The translations under genes were made by a program, and so were the position numbers. The notes beneath the pieces are model-generated. The model had not been told where the DNA came from. It saw only the letters and a list, made by a program, of their open reading frames with translations, and made no database searches. Below, piece after piece: positions 8,767-17,420 of a DNA stretch of 64,000 nucleotides. Each line of letters begins with the position of its first letter. The first letter of the stretch is position 1. The DNA is from Pseudorhodoplanes sp. (GTDB taxonomy: Bacteria; Pseudomonadota; Alphaproteobacteria; Rhizobiales; Xanthobacteraceae): the NCBI GenBank assembly GCA_022843165.1, contig JALHOD010000002.1, positions 248,001-312,000 of the forward strand, written 5' to 3'.

Positions 8767-9240
8767 CTTTTTGACGTCGTCGATGCCCTGGGCGATGAGC
8801 GACTCTGCCACCTTGCCCTTGGCGGCCTGGATCAGGATCTTTTCGGCGGCGCTGGCTGCGGCGTCGGCTGCGGCGCTCCGGACATCGGCCAGAGCCTGGA
8901 CCTCGGCCTGGGCGATCTTGGCCTCGGCCATCTTGGTGCGGCGGCCGACAAATTCCTCAAGCCGGGCATGGGCTTCTTCGGCCAGACGCTCGGCCTCGCC
9001 CTTGGCGCCGGCGATAATGGCGTCGGCCTCGCGCTGGGCGTCGCCGGTCTTGTGCTTGTATTCGGCCAGAAGCTTCTGCGCCTCGTCCCTCAGACGGCGG
9101 GCCTCGTCGAGTTCGGCCTTGATGCGGGCCGAACGCTGGTCGAGCGCGTTGAGGATGGTCTTGTGAACGCCGGTATAGACCAGGATGCCGAGGAACAGCA
9201 CAAAGGCGACAGCGACCCAGAATTCAGCTTCCATCAGCAT
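8755..9240 (-). CDS. atpF: ATP synthase F0 subunit b
   Basis: Peripheral-stalk subunit linking F0 to F1. The 161-residue protein has one N-terminal membrane helix ([19 protein letters not shown]) followed by a long charged, Ala-rich coiled coil (about residues 30-145), typical of subunit b. The start ATG is preceded by GAGGAGAG at a good distance. It is the last gene of the F0 operon atpI-atpB-atpE-b'-b, ten bases after b'. Separate b and b' subunits are usual in alphaproteobacteria and phototrophs. The F1 genes are absent from the window, consistent with the split atp operons of rhizobia. Confidence 0.96.
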   Translation of the reverse strand: MLMEAEFWVAVAFVLFLGILVYTGVHKTILNALDQRSARIKAELDEARRLRDEAQKLLAEYKHKTGDAQREADAIIAGAKGEAERLAEEAHARLEEFVGRRTKMAEAKIAQAEVQALADVRSAAADAAASAAEKILIQAAKGKVAESLIAQGIDDVKKKLN

Positions 9241-9250
9241 CGCTCTCTCC

Positions 9251-9784
9251 TCACCGCTTCAGGCTGTCGGCAACGGCGTCGGCGACGACCTTCTCGGCCG
9301 GCGCGGTCCCGATCAGGCGCTCCACGATCGAGGACGCCGCTTCGGTTGCGATGCCCGCCACGTTGCTCATGGCGGCGGCCTTGGTCGCCGCGATGGTCTT
9401 TTCCGCCTCTTCCAGTTTCTGGTTGAGGCGGCCTTCGACCGACTTGCGGCGTTCCTCGGCTTCCGCCATCAGTTTGTCGCGGGTCTTGGCAGCGATCGCC
9501 TGGGCATTGGCGCGGGCATCCGCCATGGTCTTGTCGTACGCGGCGATGGCGGTTTCGGTCTCTTCCTTCAGCCGCTGGGCCTCGGCGAGATCGTCCGCAA
9601 TCTGGCCCGAGCGGGCGGCGATGATGCCTCCGACGCGCGGCAGCGCCAGACGCGACATCAGCAGATAGAGCAGGACAAAGGTGATCGCGAGCCAGACCAG
9701 CTGGGATGCGAAGGTGTCCTTATTGAACGGAGGAAATTGCGGTTTTCCGCCGCCCGGCACTTCGGTATGCGCGCTCGTCGCCAT
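9251..9784 (-). CDS. atpF': ATP synthase F0 subunit b'
   Basis: Second, divergent stalk subunit that pairs with b. The 177-residue protein begins with a Pro/Gly-rich cytoplasmic leader ([11 protein letters not shown]), then one helix ([20 protein letters not shown]), the family motif [15 protein letters not shown] and an Ala/Glu-rich coiled coil. This leader plus the LPRV motif separates b' from b. It lies between atpE and atpF in the F0 operon. Databases name it atpG, atpX or atpF2, so the symbol is ambiguous although the identity is not. Confidence 0.95.
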   Translation of the reverse strand: MATSAHTEVPGGGKPQFPPFNKDTFASQLVWLAITFVLLYLLMSRLALPRVGGIIAARSGQIADDLAEAQRLKEETETAIAAYDKTMADARANAQAIAAKTRDKLMAEAEERRKSVEGRLNQKLEEAEKTIAATKAAAMSNVAGIATEAASSIVERLIGTAPAEKVVADAVADSLKR

Positions 9785-9860
9785 GATAAGCCTTAGCCTT
9801 GCTCAGTATCGGCCATGACGCGGGCGGATCGCTCCGCCCGCTCCGGCAGTTCCGTCTCTC

Positions 9861-10088
9861 TTAGAGAGCGAACAGCAGCAGCAGCGCGATCAGCAGCGAG
9901 AAGATGCCGAGCGCTTCGGTCACGGCGAAGCCGAAAATCAGGTTGCCGAACTGGCCCTGGGCGGCCGAGGGATTGCGCAGAGCGGCGGCCAGGTAGTTGC
10001 CGAAAATGGTGCCGACGCCGACGCCCGCGCCACCCATGCCGATGCAGGCAATGCCCGCGCCAATGTACTTCGCTGCGACCGGATCCAT
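9861..10088 (-). CDS. atpE: ATP synthase F0 subunit c
   Basis: Proteolipid forming the proton-driven rotor ring. The start is the ATG at 10088, giving 75 residues beginning [18 protein letters not shown] lies upstream at a normal distance, so a longer in-frame reading from 10139 is not used. Two membrane hairpin helices are visible: a glycine-rich first helix ([14 protein letters not shown]), a polar loop (RNPSAAQGQ), and a second helix with the proton-carrying carboxylate E58 in [12 protein letters not shown]. It sits between atpB and b'. Confidence 0.97.
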   Translation of the reverse strand: MDPVAAKYIGAGIACIGMGGAGVGVGTIFGNYLAAALRNPSAAQGQFGNLIFGFAVTEALGIFSLLIALLLLFAL

Positions 10089-10135
10089 AGAAAACTCCTC
10101 TTTCGTTCGTCCGTTGAGAGATTGAAGATCGGGCG

Positions 10136-10885
10136 TCAATGGCCCGGGTGAAGGGCATCGTTGAGATAGATGCAGGTCAGGATGGTGAAGACGTAGGCCT
10201 GCAGGAATGCGACCAGAAATTCGAGCGCGGTCAGTCCCACGGTCAGCGCCAGCGGCAAGGTCGCGCCGAGCCAGCCGAAGACGCCCATCCCGCCCAGCAT
10301 GGTCACAAAGCCCGCGAACACTTTCAGCGTGATGTGGCCGGCCAGCATGTTGGCGAACAGACGCACCGAATGCGAGATCGGGCGCGACAGGAACGACAGC
10401 ACCTCGATGAATACGATCAACGGCAGGATGTAGATCGGAATGCCGCTGGGCACGAACAGCTTGAGGAACCTGAAGCCGTTCTTGTAGACGCCGTAGATGA
10501 TGACGGTGAAGAACACGAGCAAAGCCAGCACCGCCGTCACAACGATATGGCTGGTGACCGTAAAGGTCCCGGGGATCAGCCCGATCATGTTCACCGTCAG
10601 GATGAACATGAACAGCGTGAACACGAACGGGAAGAATTTCATCCCCTCGGTGCCGGCTGAACTCTTCAAGGTATCGGCGACGAATTCGTAGGACAGTTCC
10701 GCCAGCGACTGCATGCGCCCCGGCACCAGCGCGCGGCGCCCCGTGGTGCCCAGCATCAGGAGCGAGATGGTGGCGACCGCGATCACCATGAACAGGGCCG
10801 AATTGGTGAAGGCGATCTCGTGCCCGCCGATATGGCCGAGGGTGACGAATTTCTTGATCTCGAATTGCTGGATCGGGTCGGCCAT
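10136..10885 (-). CDS. atpB: ATP synthase F0 subunit a
   Basis: Stator channel subunit that passes protons to the c-ring. The 249-residue protein has five to six membrane helices and the essential arginine R175 in [14 protein letters not shown]. The C-terminal signature [22 protein letters not shown] is typical of alphaproteobacteria. The start ATG at 10885 has AAGGA about 14 bases upstream, slightly far. It follows atpI by 44 bases and precedes atpE by 47. Confidence 0.97.
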   Translation of the reverse strand: MADPIQQFEIKKFVTLGHIGGHEIAFTNSALFMVIAVATISLLMLGTTGRRALVPGRMQSLAELSYEFVADTLKSSAGTEGMKFFPFVFTLFMFILTVNMIGLIPGTFTVTSHIVVTAVLALLVFFTVIIYGVYKNGFRFLKLFVPSGIPIYILPLIVFIEVLSFLSRPISHSVRLFANMLAGHITLKVFAGFVTMLGGMGVFGWLGATLPLALTVGLTALEFLVAFLQAYVFTILTCIYLNDALHPGH

Positions 10886-10929
10886 GGCCGGGTCAGGTCC
10901 TTAAAGAGTTTCGCCGGCGGCGGCGAAGA

Positions 10930-11307
10930 TCAGTTCTTGTCCACGTCGTTTCCGGGAAGATTGTTCCCCGGCATTATCCCGGCCGCGCGCATCACGTTGA
11001 ACACACCCGCGGCGAAGCCGAGCAGCAGAAACAACATCATTCCCCACGGCGAAATTCCGAGCCACCGGTCGATCAACCAGCCGATCAGCGCCCCGACAAT
11101 CACGCCCGCCACAAGCTCTGTGGAAAGCCGAAAGCCGCGTGCCATCGCCGACGGATCGGAGACCGACTTGCCCCCGGATTGCGTCTCGACTGGCTTGCCG
11201 GTCCCGGCCTTGCCGAGCCGGGTGCCGAGACTCCGGAGCCTCGCGGAGAAAGCCTCGTCGGGTGCCCGATTTTCAGAACCGCCTGTGCCGCGTTTGTCGT
11301 CGCTCAT
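10930..11307 (-). CDS. atpI: ATP synthase assembly protein AtpI
   Basis: Small membrane protein heading the F0 operon, thought to aid c-ring assembly and magnesium supply. The 125-residue product has a long hydrophilic N-terminus (residues 1-62), two membrane helices (about 65-82 and 88-108) carrying the AtpI-type segment STELVAGVIVGALIGWLIDRWLG, then a short polar tail. The 274 bases upstream, between this gene and the + strand gene at 11582, should hold the operon promoter; I could not pick convincing -35/-10 boxes there. Confidence 0.92.
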   Translation of the reverse strand: MSDDKRGTGGSENRAPDEAFSARLRSLGTRLGKAGTGKPVETQSGGKSVSDPSAMARGFRLSTELVAGVIVGALIGWLIDRWLGISPWGMMLFLLLGFAAGVFNVMRAAGIMPGNNLPGNDVDKN

Positions 11308-11581
11308 GCTTTCGACATCCGCGCTGATTCAAGGCGATAGATCAATCCTTGCAGCCCTTAAAGCCGCGCGGACCATACTGAGGGGGTCATAGCGAGTCAA
11401 GAATGGCTGCGGCTCCTGCATTCGCCAGAAATCTCATGCCAATCAACGTCTTATGACCCAGTGACAAAGCGCGCACAGGCGCCTGCAACGAGACTTTGGA
11501 CCAAGCCGCGCGGATCGCCCGGCGTCATTGGTTTGCCCCGGTTTGCGATGATAGTTTTGGGTGGGGTATCGGGAGGACAGC

Positions 11582-12052
11582 ATGATCCGAATCGTTTTTG
11601 CCGCGCTTCTGGCCGGCTTGGCTATGGGCGGATCCGGGGCCGCGCTGGCGCAAGGCGGCTCGCCCGAGGGCGAGAATGGCCGCTTCACCTTCCAGCGCGT
11701 GGAGGATGGCTATCTGCGGCTGGACACCCGGACTGGCCAGGTCTCTACCTGCAGCCGCAAGACCGTCGGCTGGGCCTGCCATCCGGTGCCCGACGAGCGC
11801 ATCGCGCTGGAGGGCGAAATCGCCCGCCTGCAAAGTGACAACGGCGCACTCAAGAAGGAATTGCTGGCCCGCGGCAGCACCCTGCCCGGCTCCATCAAGA
11901 AGGACCCGCCGGCCGTGAAGCTGCCGGAGGTCGAGCTGAAGCTCCCAAGCGATTCCGATCTGGACCGGGTTTTCACCTTCATGGAGAAGGTCTGGCGGCG
12001 CCTGGCGGAGAAGATGGGCACGATCCAGCGGGATTATTTCGGCAAGACCTAA
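11582..12052 (+). CDS. Small exported protein with central coiled coil
   Basis: A 156-residue protein with a clear signal peptide (MIRIVFAALLAGLAMGGSGAALAQ). After the signal comes NGRFTFQRVEDGYLRLDTRTG, then two cysteines (STCSRKTVGWACHPVP) that could form a disulfide. A short leucine-patterned coiled coil follows (about residues 77-100), then a Pro/Lys-rich spacer and a C-terminal helix VFTFMEKVWRRLAEKMG. The ATG at 11582 is used because GGGAGGA lies just upstream. It is a conserved-hypothetical type in rhizobia, and I do not recognise a function. yjbQ follows 10 bases later and is probably co-transcribed. Confidence 0.8.
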   Translation: MIRIVFAALLAGLAMGGSGAALAQGGSPEGENGRFTFQRVEDGYLRLDTRTGQVSTCSRKTVGWACHPVPDERIALEGEIARLQSDNGALKKELLARGSTLPGSIKKDPPAVKLPEVELKLPSDSDLDRVFTFMEKVWRRLAEKMGTIQRDYFGKT

Positions 12053-12062
12053 CGGGCATCCT

Positions 12063-12539
12063 GTGACGACGATCAATCTGTCCGCCATCCGCCGCGCGAC
12101 GCCGCAGATCATGGCCAGCGCCGAACTGTCGGTGGACACGGCGGGCGAAGGTTTTACCGAGATCACGCGCGAGGCTGCGCGCTTCCTCGCCAAAGCCGGC
12201 GCGCAGGACGGTGTTCTCCTGCTGTATCTGCGGCACACCTCGGCGTCCCTCGTCATCCAGGAAAATGCCGACCCCGATGTGCGGCGCGATCTGGTCACCG
12301 CCTTGCGGCGGCTGGCGCCGGACAATGCCGGCTGGGTTCACAGCATCGAGGGGCAGGACGACATGCCGGCCCACGTGAAGACCATGCTGACCGGACTCTC
12401 GCTTCACGTCCCGGTGCGGGACGGCACCATGGCGCTCGGAACCTGGCAGGGCCTGTATCTGGCCGAGCACCGCACGCGTCCGCACCACAGGTCGATTCTG
12501 CTGCAATTCGTGGGCTGCGGCGTTAACCCCGGCCTTTGA
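12063..12539 (+). CDS. yjbQ: YjbQ family protein (UPF0047)
   Basis: A 158-residue member of the YjbQ/UPF0047 family; in E. coli YjbQ has weak thiamine-phosphate synthase activity, so databases call it a secondary thiamine-phosphate synthase. Family motifs are present: LLLYLRHTSASLVIQENADPDVRRDL, HSIEGQDDMPAHVK, the active-site-like LTGLSLHVPVRDG, and GTWQGLYLAEHRTRPHHR near the C-terminus. The start is GTG at 12063, ten bases after the preceding gene. The physiological role is uncertain; the family call is firm. Confidence 0.92.
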   Translation: MTTINLSAIRRATPQIMASAELSVDTAGEGFTEITREAARFLAKAGAQDGVLLLYLRHTSASLVIQENADPDVRRDLVTALRRLAPDNAGWVHSIEGQDDMPAHVKTMLTGLSLHVPVRDGTMALGTWQGLYLAEHRTRPHHRSILLQFVGCGVNPGL

Positions 12540-12555
12540 TTCAGGACAAGGTGCG

Positions 12556-12584
12556 CTGATACTGCCTCTGTCCTTTGTATAAAA
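12556..12584 (+). promoter_or_regulatory. Candidate sigma70-type promoter of the response regulator gene
   Basis: CTGATA (12556-12561) and TATAAA (12579-12584) are separated by 17 bases, about 40 bases before the response regulator start. The surrounding patch is AT-rich compared with the rest of the locus. The -35 match is only partial (4 of 6). Confidence 0.35.
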
Positions 12585-12623
12585 TGTTGTAAAGTCATCA
12601 CAGTCGCCTGCCCCTCCGGCCGG

Positions 12624-13322
12624 GTGGCTGCCGGAGCGCGCGATTTGACCGAGATCACCCTCTATCGCCTCGTCATCGCCGACGATCATCCGCTGTTCCG
12701 CGGCGCCTTGCGCGAAGCGGTGGGCGGATTGTTCGAGCGCGTCGACATTCTGGAAGCGGGCGCTTTCGACGACGTCGCCAAACTGCTCGACAATAGCGGC
12801 GACGTCGACCTGATCCTGCTCGATCTGTCGATGCCCGGCGTGCGCGGCTTTTCCGGACTGATGTATCTGCGCGCGCAATATCCCAGCGTGCCGGTCGTCG
12901 TGGTATCCGCCAATGACGATCCCTCCGTGATCCGCCGCTGCATGGATTTCGGCGCCTCCGGTTTCATTCCCAAGACGCTCGACATCGACGGCATGCGCAA
13001 GGCGATCGCCGCGGTGCTGAAGGGCGGCGTCTGGACCCCGCCCGACATCGATCTCAATGCCGGCACCGACGCCGAGTCGGCCGAACTGATGGGCCGGCTG
13101 TCGACGCTCACGCCGCAGCAGGTGCGCGTCCTGATGATGCTGTCGGAAGGCCTGCTCAACAAGCAGATCGCCTACGAACTCAGCGTGTCGGAAGCAACCG
13201 TGAAGGCGCATGTCTCCGCCATCCTGCAGAAGCTCGGGGTCGAAAGCCGCACCCAGGCGGTGATCGCAGCCGCCAAGATCGAAGTCGGCCAATGGCCGCA
13301 AGTCGCGCCGCTGGAAAACTGA
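12624..13322 (+). CDS. NarL/LuxR-type response regulator (CrbR-like)
   Basis: Two-domain transcription regulator of 232 residues. The receiver domain (about 14-135) has the acidic pair D20/D21, phosphoacceptor D67 in LILLDLSMPG, and the conserved VVVSANDD and FIPKTLD (Lys) segments. The C-terminal LuxR helix-turn-helix reads LTPQQVRVLMMLSEG through NKQIAYELSVSEATVKAHVSAILQKLG. The GTG at 12624 or a TTG at 12645 could be the start. The gene is tail-to-tail with the hybrid kinase, seven bases apart, so the kinase is its likely partner. In the CrbS/CrbR system such a regulator controls acetate use (acs); that role is inferred here. Confidence 0.92.
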   Translation: MAAGARDLTEITLYRLVIADDHPLFRGALREAVGGLFERVDILEAGAFDDVAKLLDNSGDVDLILLDLSMPGVRGFSGLMYLRAQYPSVPVVVVSANDDPSVIRRCMDFGASGFIPKTLDIDGMRKAIAAVLKGGVWTPPDIDLNAGTDAESAELMGRLSTLTPQQVRVLMMLSEGLLNKQIAYELSVSEATVKAHVSAILQKLGVESRTQAVIAAAKIEVGQWPQVAPLEN

Positions 13323-13329
13323 TCCGCGT

Positions 13330-16300
13330 CTATTCCGCCGCCGCCACCCGCTGCATGCGCCATTGCGCCAGCAGCGCGCGCAACGCCGCCGGTTTCACCG
13401 GCTTGTGAATCACCGGGATGTTGTGACGCCGCGCCTCGTCGCGCACGCGCGGCGAGCGGTCGGCGGTGATCAGGATGGCGCGCAGATCGGCTCCGAACCG
13501 CTCGCGCAGGGCCACGATGACGTCGATGCCGGTGGCATTGTCGAGATGATAATCGACCAGCAAGCCGCTGAGCGGCTGTTTGTGCTGTTCGGTCGCCGCG
13601 ATTGCGGCGGCGAGATCGGCGGCTTTCAGAACATGGCAGCCCCAGCCGCCCAGCAGCGCCTCCATGCCGTCGAGGATCTGCGGCTCGTTGTCGATGCAGA
13701 GCACGGCCATGCCCGCGAGCTGGCCGGGATCGACGCGCAAGGGCGGCTGCAGCGTCGTACTGGACGTGACCGGCGCCGCCAGCGGCACCTCGACCGAAAA
13801 ATGCGACCCCTGCCCGACCCGCGACTCCAGCTCGACCCTATGGCCCAGCACGCGCGCAATACGCTCCACGATCGACAGGCCGAGCCCCAGCCCGCGCGCC
13901 ACCTTGGCGCCCTCGTCGAGCCGGTGAAATTCCCGGAAGATGATGCGCTGCTGCGTTCGCGGAATGCCGAGCCCGGTATCGTAGACATCGATACGCAGCC
14001 GGCCTTGCCGCCGGCGCACGCCGACCAGCACGCGGCCCTTCGGGGTATATTTGATGGCGTTGGAAATGAGATTCTGCAGCAGACGGCGCAGCAGGCGGCG
14101 GTCCGATCTCACCGTCAGCGACGACGGGACAAAGACCAGTTGCAGGCCCTTTTCGCGCGCCAGCGCCGACATCTCGACTTCGAGCTGCCGCAGCAGGTCG
14201 TCGATCCGGAACGACCCCAGTTCCGGCTTCATGGCGCCGGTATCAAGCCGTGAAATGTCGAGCAGCGCCCCGAAAATCTCCTCCACCGCATCGAGCGAGG
14301 CGTCGATATTGCCGACCAGGCGCGCATCCTCGCCGGCACCCTGGCGCTCGACCAACGAGGTGACATAGAGCCGCGCCGCGTTGAGTGGCTGCAGGATGTC
14401 GTGGCTGGCCGCGGCGAGAAAGCGGGTCTTGGAAATATTGGCCTCTTCCGCGTCGGCCTTGGCGCGACCCAACTCGGCATTCAGAAGCGTGAGTTCGGTG
14501 GTGCGTTCGCGCACCCGCTGCTCCAGCGCCTCGGCCGCCTCCACGCTCGGCGTAATGTCGGTGAAGGTGGTGGCGATGCCACCATCTGGCATGCGGTTGG
14601 CGCGCACCTCGATCACCAGTCCGCGCTCCGGGAAGCGCTCATGGAACGGCTCGGCCGCCGCCGAATAGCGCGCCAGCCGTTCGTTGACCAGATCGTCGGT
14701 ATCGCCTTCGCCGAGCAGACCGCGCGCAGCGTGGTACCGCAGGATGTCCTCGAGCCGCACGCCCATGCCGATCATGTCGCGCGGCAGGGCGAGAATTTCG
14801 CCGAATTGCCGATTCCAGCAGATCAGCTGCATATCCTTGTCGAACACCGCAATGCCTTCGCTGACGTGTTCCAGCGCGGTCTGCAGGATTTCGCGATTGT
14901 AGTGGATCGCCGCATTGGCGTCGTCGAGCAGCTTAAGCGCGGCCTTGGTCGACACGGTCCGCTTGCGCAGCAAGAGCGAAAGAACAAGGCGCGAGGACGC
15001 CGCGCCGATCGCCGAGGCCAGAAGATGCTCGGCATGCCGCAGCAGTTGGAAATCGGCTTCGCTCGCGGGCGCCAGATTGATCCGATTGGCGGCGGCGAAA
15101 TTCTCAAACGACGTGCGCGTGCGCTCTTCGCCGATATAGCGGGTGACGGTGGCGATCACTTCGTCCACGGTCACGGTGGAGCGCCAGAGCCGGAAGCTCG
15201 GCACCGGCGCAAGGCCGCTCGGCACGAAAATATCGGCCTGCATGCGTTCGATCGAGGTCGGCGCGCGCCCGAGCGAGAAACCGATATAGGCGAGGATGTT
15301 GAGCGCCAGGCTCCAGAAGACGCCATGCGCCAGCGGCGGCAGGTCCAGCCCGAACAGGACTTGCGGCCGCAGCATCGCAATCCCCCACGGGCCATCGGTC
15401 AGCACCAGCGGACTCAGGATTCCGCTGCCGGCTGCGCTCGGCAGCAGCAGGGTATAGGCCCAGACCAAGATGCCGGCCGTCATGCCGGCGATAGCGCCGC
15501 GCGCGGTGCCGTGCCGCCAGAACAGGCCGCCGAAAAAGGCCGGAGCCAGCTGCGCAACGGCGGCAAAAGACAACAGCCCGATCGCCGCGAGCTGCGCGTC
15601 TCCGACCGAGCGGTAATAGAGATAGGCCAGCAGCAGGATGACGAAAATCGCGATGCGGCGCACCTTCAGGAGCAAAGCGCCGACATCCGCCCGCCCGGTG
15701 ATCAGGGCCGCGCGCTGCTGCAGGACCAGCGGCACGATCAGATCGTTGGACACCATGATGGCGAGCGCGACGCATTCCACGATCACCATCGCGGTCGCCG
15801 CCGACAGGCCGCCGACGAAGGCCGCCACCGTGAAGAACGGCGAATTGGCCGACAATGGCAGCGCCAGAACATACATGTCGCCGTCCACGCCGCCGGACGG
15901 GAATGTGAGAAGGCCGGCCAGCGCGATCGGGATCACAAACAGGTTGATCAGCACCAGATAGATCGGGAACAGCCAGGAAGCGCGCTTCACCTCCGATTCG
16001 GAATGATTCTCGACCACCGTGACGTGAAATTGCCGCGGCAGCAGCACGATGGCGACGAAGGACAGCATCGTCATCGACAGCAATGTCGCGAAACTCGGGA
16101 CGTGGCTGAACAGCGCCGCGGTGTCGGGACGCACCATGGCCCTGGAAAAAAGATCGGCGGCGCCGTCGAACATCCACCAGATCACAAAGACGCCGACCGC
16201 CAGAAATGCCGCAAGCTTGACGATGGACTCGGTCGCGATTGCGAGCATCAGGCCGTCCTGATGCTCGGTGGCGTCGATATGCCGGGTGCCGAACAGGATA

Positions 16301-16827
16301 GCGAACGCCGCCATCAGCAGCGCAACGAACAGCGACACGTCCCCGATCACCGGCGTCGCCGGACCGGCATTTACCGTGATATGCGCGAGAATGGTGCCGA
16401 CCGACGACGACACCGCTTTCAATTGCAAGGCGATATAGGGGATCGTGCCGACAATCGCGATCAGCGCGACGGTCGCCGCCACCGCCTGCTGCTTGCCGTA
16501 GCGCGCCGCGATGAAGTCGGCGATGGACGTGATGTTCTGCGACTTCGCCAGCCGCACGATCCGCAGGATCAGCGGCCAGAACAGTCCGATCATCAGGATC
16601 GGGCCGATATAGATGGTGAGAAAGTCGAAGCCCGAGCGGGAGGCAAGACCGACCGAGCCGAAAAAGGTCCAGGAGGTGCAGTAGATCGCGAGACAGAGCG
16701 GATAGATCAGCAGACGCGAGCGGCTGCTGCGGCCAAGCAGACGCATCCGGTCGCCGTAACTGGCCACCACAAACAGCAGCCCGATATAACCGAGCGCGAT
16801 CGCGATGACGACCCAGCCTTGCAGCAT
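13330..16827 (-). CDS. Symporter-fused hybrid sensor histidine kinase (CrbS-like)
   Basis: A 1165-residue membrane kinase. Residues 1 to about 500 form a sodium/solute symporter-like domain with some 12-13 helices (CTSWTFFGSVG, NITSIADFIAARYGKQ). A PAS domain starts near 649 (LEHVSEGIAVFDKDMQLICWNRQF), followed by a short coiled coil. The H-box is ASHDILQPLNAARL with phosphoacceptor H809, and the ATPase domain has the N-box NLISNAIKYT and DTGLGIP. A C-terminal receiver (from about 1039, CIDNEPQILDG) carries D1092 in LLVDYHLDN. The same architecture is known in CrbS/CbrA kinases. The receiver domain and the separate LuxR regulator next door suggest a branched or multi-step relay. The ligand is unknown. 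Confidence 0.93.
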   Translation of the reverse strand: MLQGWVVIAIALGYIGLLFVVASYGDRMRLLGRSSRSRLLIYPLCLAIYCTSWTFFGSVGLASRSGFDFLTIYIGPILMIGLFWPLILRIVRLAKSQNITSIADFIAARYGKQQAVAATVALIAIVGTIPYIALQLKAVSSSVGTILAHITVNAGPATPVIGDVSLFVALLMAAFAILFGTRHIDATEHQDGLMLAIATESIVKLAAFLAVGVFVIWWMFDGAADLFSRAMVRPDTAALFSHVPSFATLLSMTMLSFVAIVLLPRQFHVTVVENHSESEVKRASWLFPIYLVLINLFVIPIALAGLLTFPSGGVDGDMYVLALPLSANSPFFTVAAFVGGLSAATAMVIVECVALAIMVSNDLIVPLVLQQRAALITGRADVGALLLKVRRIAIFVILLLAYLYYRSVGDAQLAAIGLLSFAAVAQLAPAFFGGLFWRHGTARGAIAGMTAGILVWAYTLLLPSAAGSGILSPLVLTDGPWGIAMLRPQVLFGLDLPPLAHGVFWSLALNILAYIGFSLGRAPTSIERMQADIFVPSGLAPVPSFRLWRSTVTVDEVIATVTRYIGEERTRTSFENFAAANRINLAPASEADFQLLRHAEHLLASAIGAASSRLVLSLLLRKRTVSTKAALKLLDDANAAIHYNREILQTALEHVSEGIAVFDKDMQLICWNRQFGEILALPRDMIGMGVRLEDILRYHAARGLLGEGDTDDLVNERLARYSAAAEPFHERFPERGLVIEVRANRMPDGGIATTFTDITPSVEAAEALEQRVRERTTELTLLNAELGRAKADAEEANISKTRFLAAASHDILQPLNAARLYVTSLVERQGAGEDARLVGNIDASLDAVEEIFGALLDISRLDTGAMKPELGSFRIDDLLRQLEVEMSALAREKGLQLVFVPSSLTVRSDRRLLRRLLQNLISNAIKYTPKGRVLVGVRRRQGRLRIDVYDTGLGIPRTQQRIIFREFHRLDEGAKVARGLGLGLSIVERIARVLGHRVELESRVGQGSHFSVEVPLAAPVTSSTTLQPPLRVDPGQLAGMAVLCIDNEPQILDGMEALLGGWGCHVLKAADLAAAIAATEQHKQPLSGLLVDYHLDNATGIDVIVALRERFGADLRAILITADRSPRVRDEARRHNIPVIHKPVKPAALRALLAQWRMQRVAAAE

Positions 16828-16857
16828 GTCGGCTCCTGCGCCGCCTCCTCACGGGTT

Positions 16858-16899
16858 TGTGTCACCCGCGAGCCACAGGTCATCACATATGGTGACACA
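16858..16899. promoter_or_regulatory. 9-bp inverted repeat in the kinase/mscL divergent region
   Basis: Perfect arms TGTGTCACC (16858-16866) and GGTGACACA (16891-16899) are separated by 24 bases. The repeat lies 30 bases upstream of the hybrid kinase start and about 60 bases upstream of mscL, so a dimeric or tetrameric regulator bound here could control either gene. The regulator is not known. Confidence 0.5.
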
Positions 16900-16958
16900 T
16901 TGTCCACTCCGGGACGCTGCCGTATCGTTAAGGCGGCAACCAGCCAAGCGAGGAGTCC

Positions 16959-17381
16959 ATGGCGATACTTCAGGAATTCAAGGAATTCGCAGTCAAAGGC
17001 AATGTGGTGGACCTCGCCATCGGCGTGGTCATCGGCGCCGCCTTCGGGAAAATTGTGGAATCGCTGGTCGGCGATATCATAATGCCCATCATCGGAGCGA
17101 TCACCGGCGGGCTGGATTTCTCCAACTACTATTTCGGCCTGTCGAGCGCGGTGACCGCGACCTCCCTGGAAGAGGCAAAAAAACAGGGTGCGGTCTTCGC
17201 CTGGGGCAATTTTCTGACGGTCGCCATCAATTTCGCGATTATCGCCGCGGCACTCTTCTTCGTGGTCAAAATGATCAACCGGCTCAAGCGTCAGGAAGCC
17301 GCCAAGCCGGTAGCACCCGCCACTCCGCCAAAGCAGGAAGTCTTGCTGCAGGAAATCCGCGACCTGTTGGCGAAGAAATAA
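16959..17381 (+). CDS. mscL: Large-conductance mechanosensitive channel MscL
   Basis: Pore protein that releases solutes on hypo-osmotic shock. The 140-residue sequence starts [33 protein letters not shown], with the amphipathic N-helix and glycine-rich first membrane helix of MscL. A periplasmic loop ([22 protein letters not shown]), a second helix ([25 protein letters not shown]) and the C-terminal bundle helix ([13 protein letters not shown]) follow. GAGGAG precedes the ATG at a normal distance. It is divergent from the kinase gene. Confidence 0.97.
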   Translation: MAILQEFKEFAVKGNVVDLAIGVVIGAAFGKIVESLVGDIIMPIIGAITGGLDFSNYYFGLSSAVTATSLEEAKKQGAVFAWGNFLTVAINFAIIAAALFFVVKMINRLKRQEAAKPVAPATPPKQEVLLQEIRDLLAKK

Positions 17382-17420
17382 GCCGGTCCGGCAGAAGACG
17401 GCACGGCCAAGAAGGTTCTC

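Noticed and set aside
10089-10139. Longer N-terminus for AtpE
   Set aside because: A strong GAGGAG precedes the ATG at 10088, and the family always starts near that point.
14401-17082. 893-residue open frame on the + strand
   Set aside because: It runs antisense through the hybrid kinase gene and has the Arg/His/Gln-rich composition of a shadow frame in GC-rich DNA; no domain is visible.
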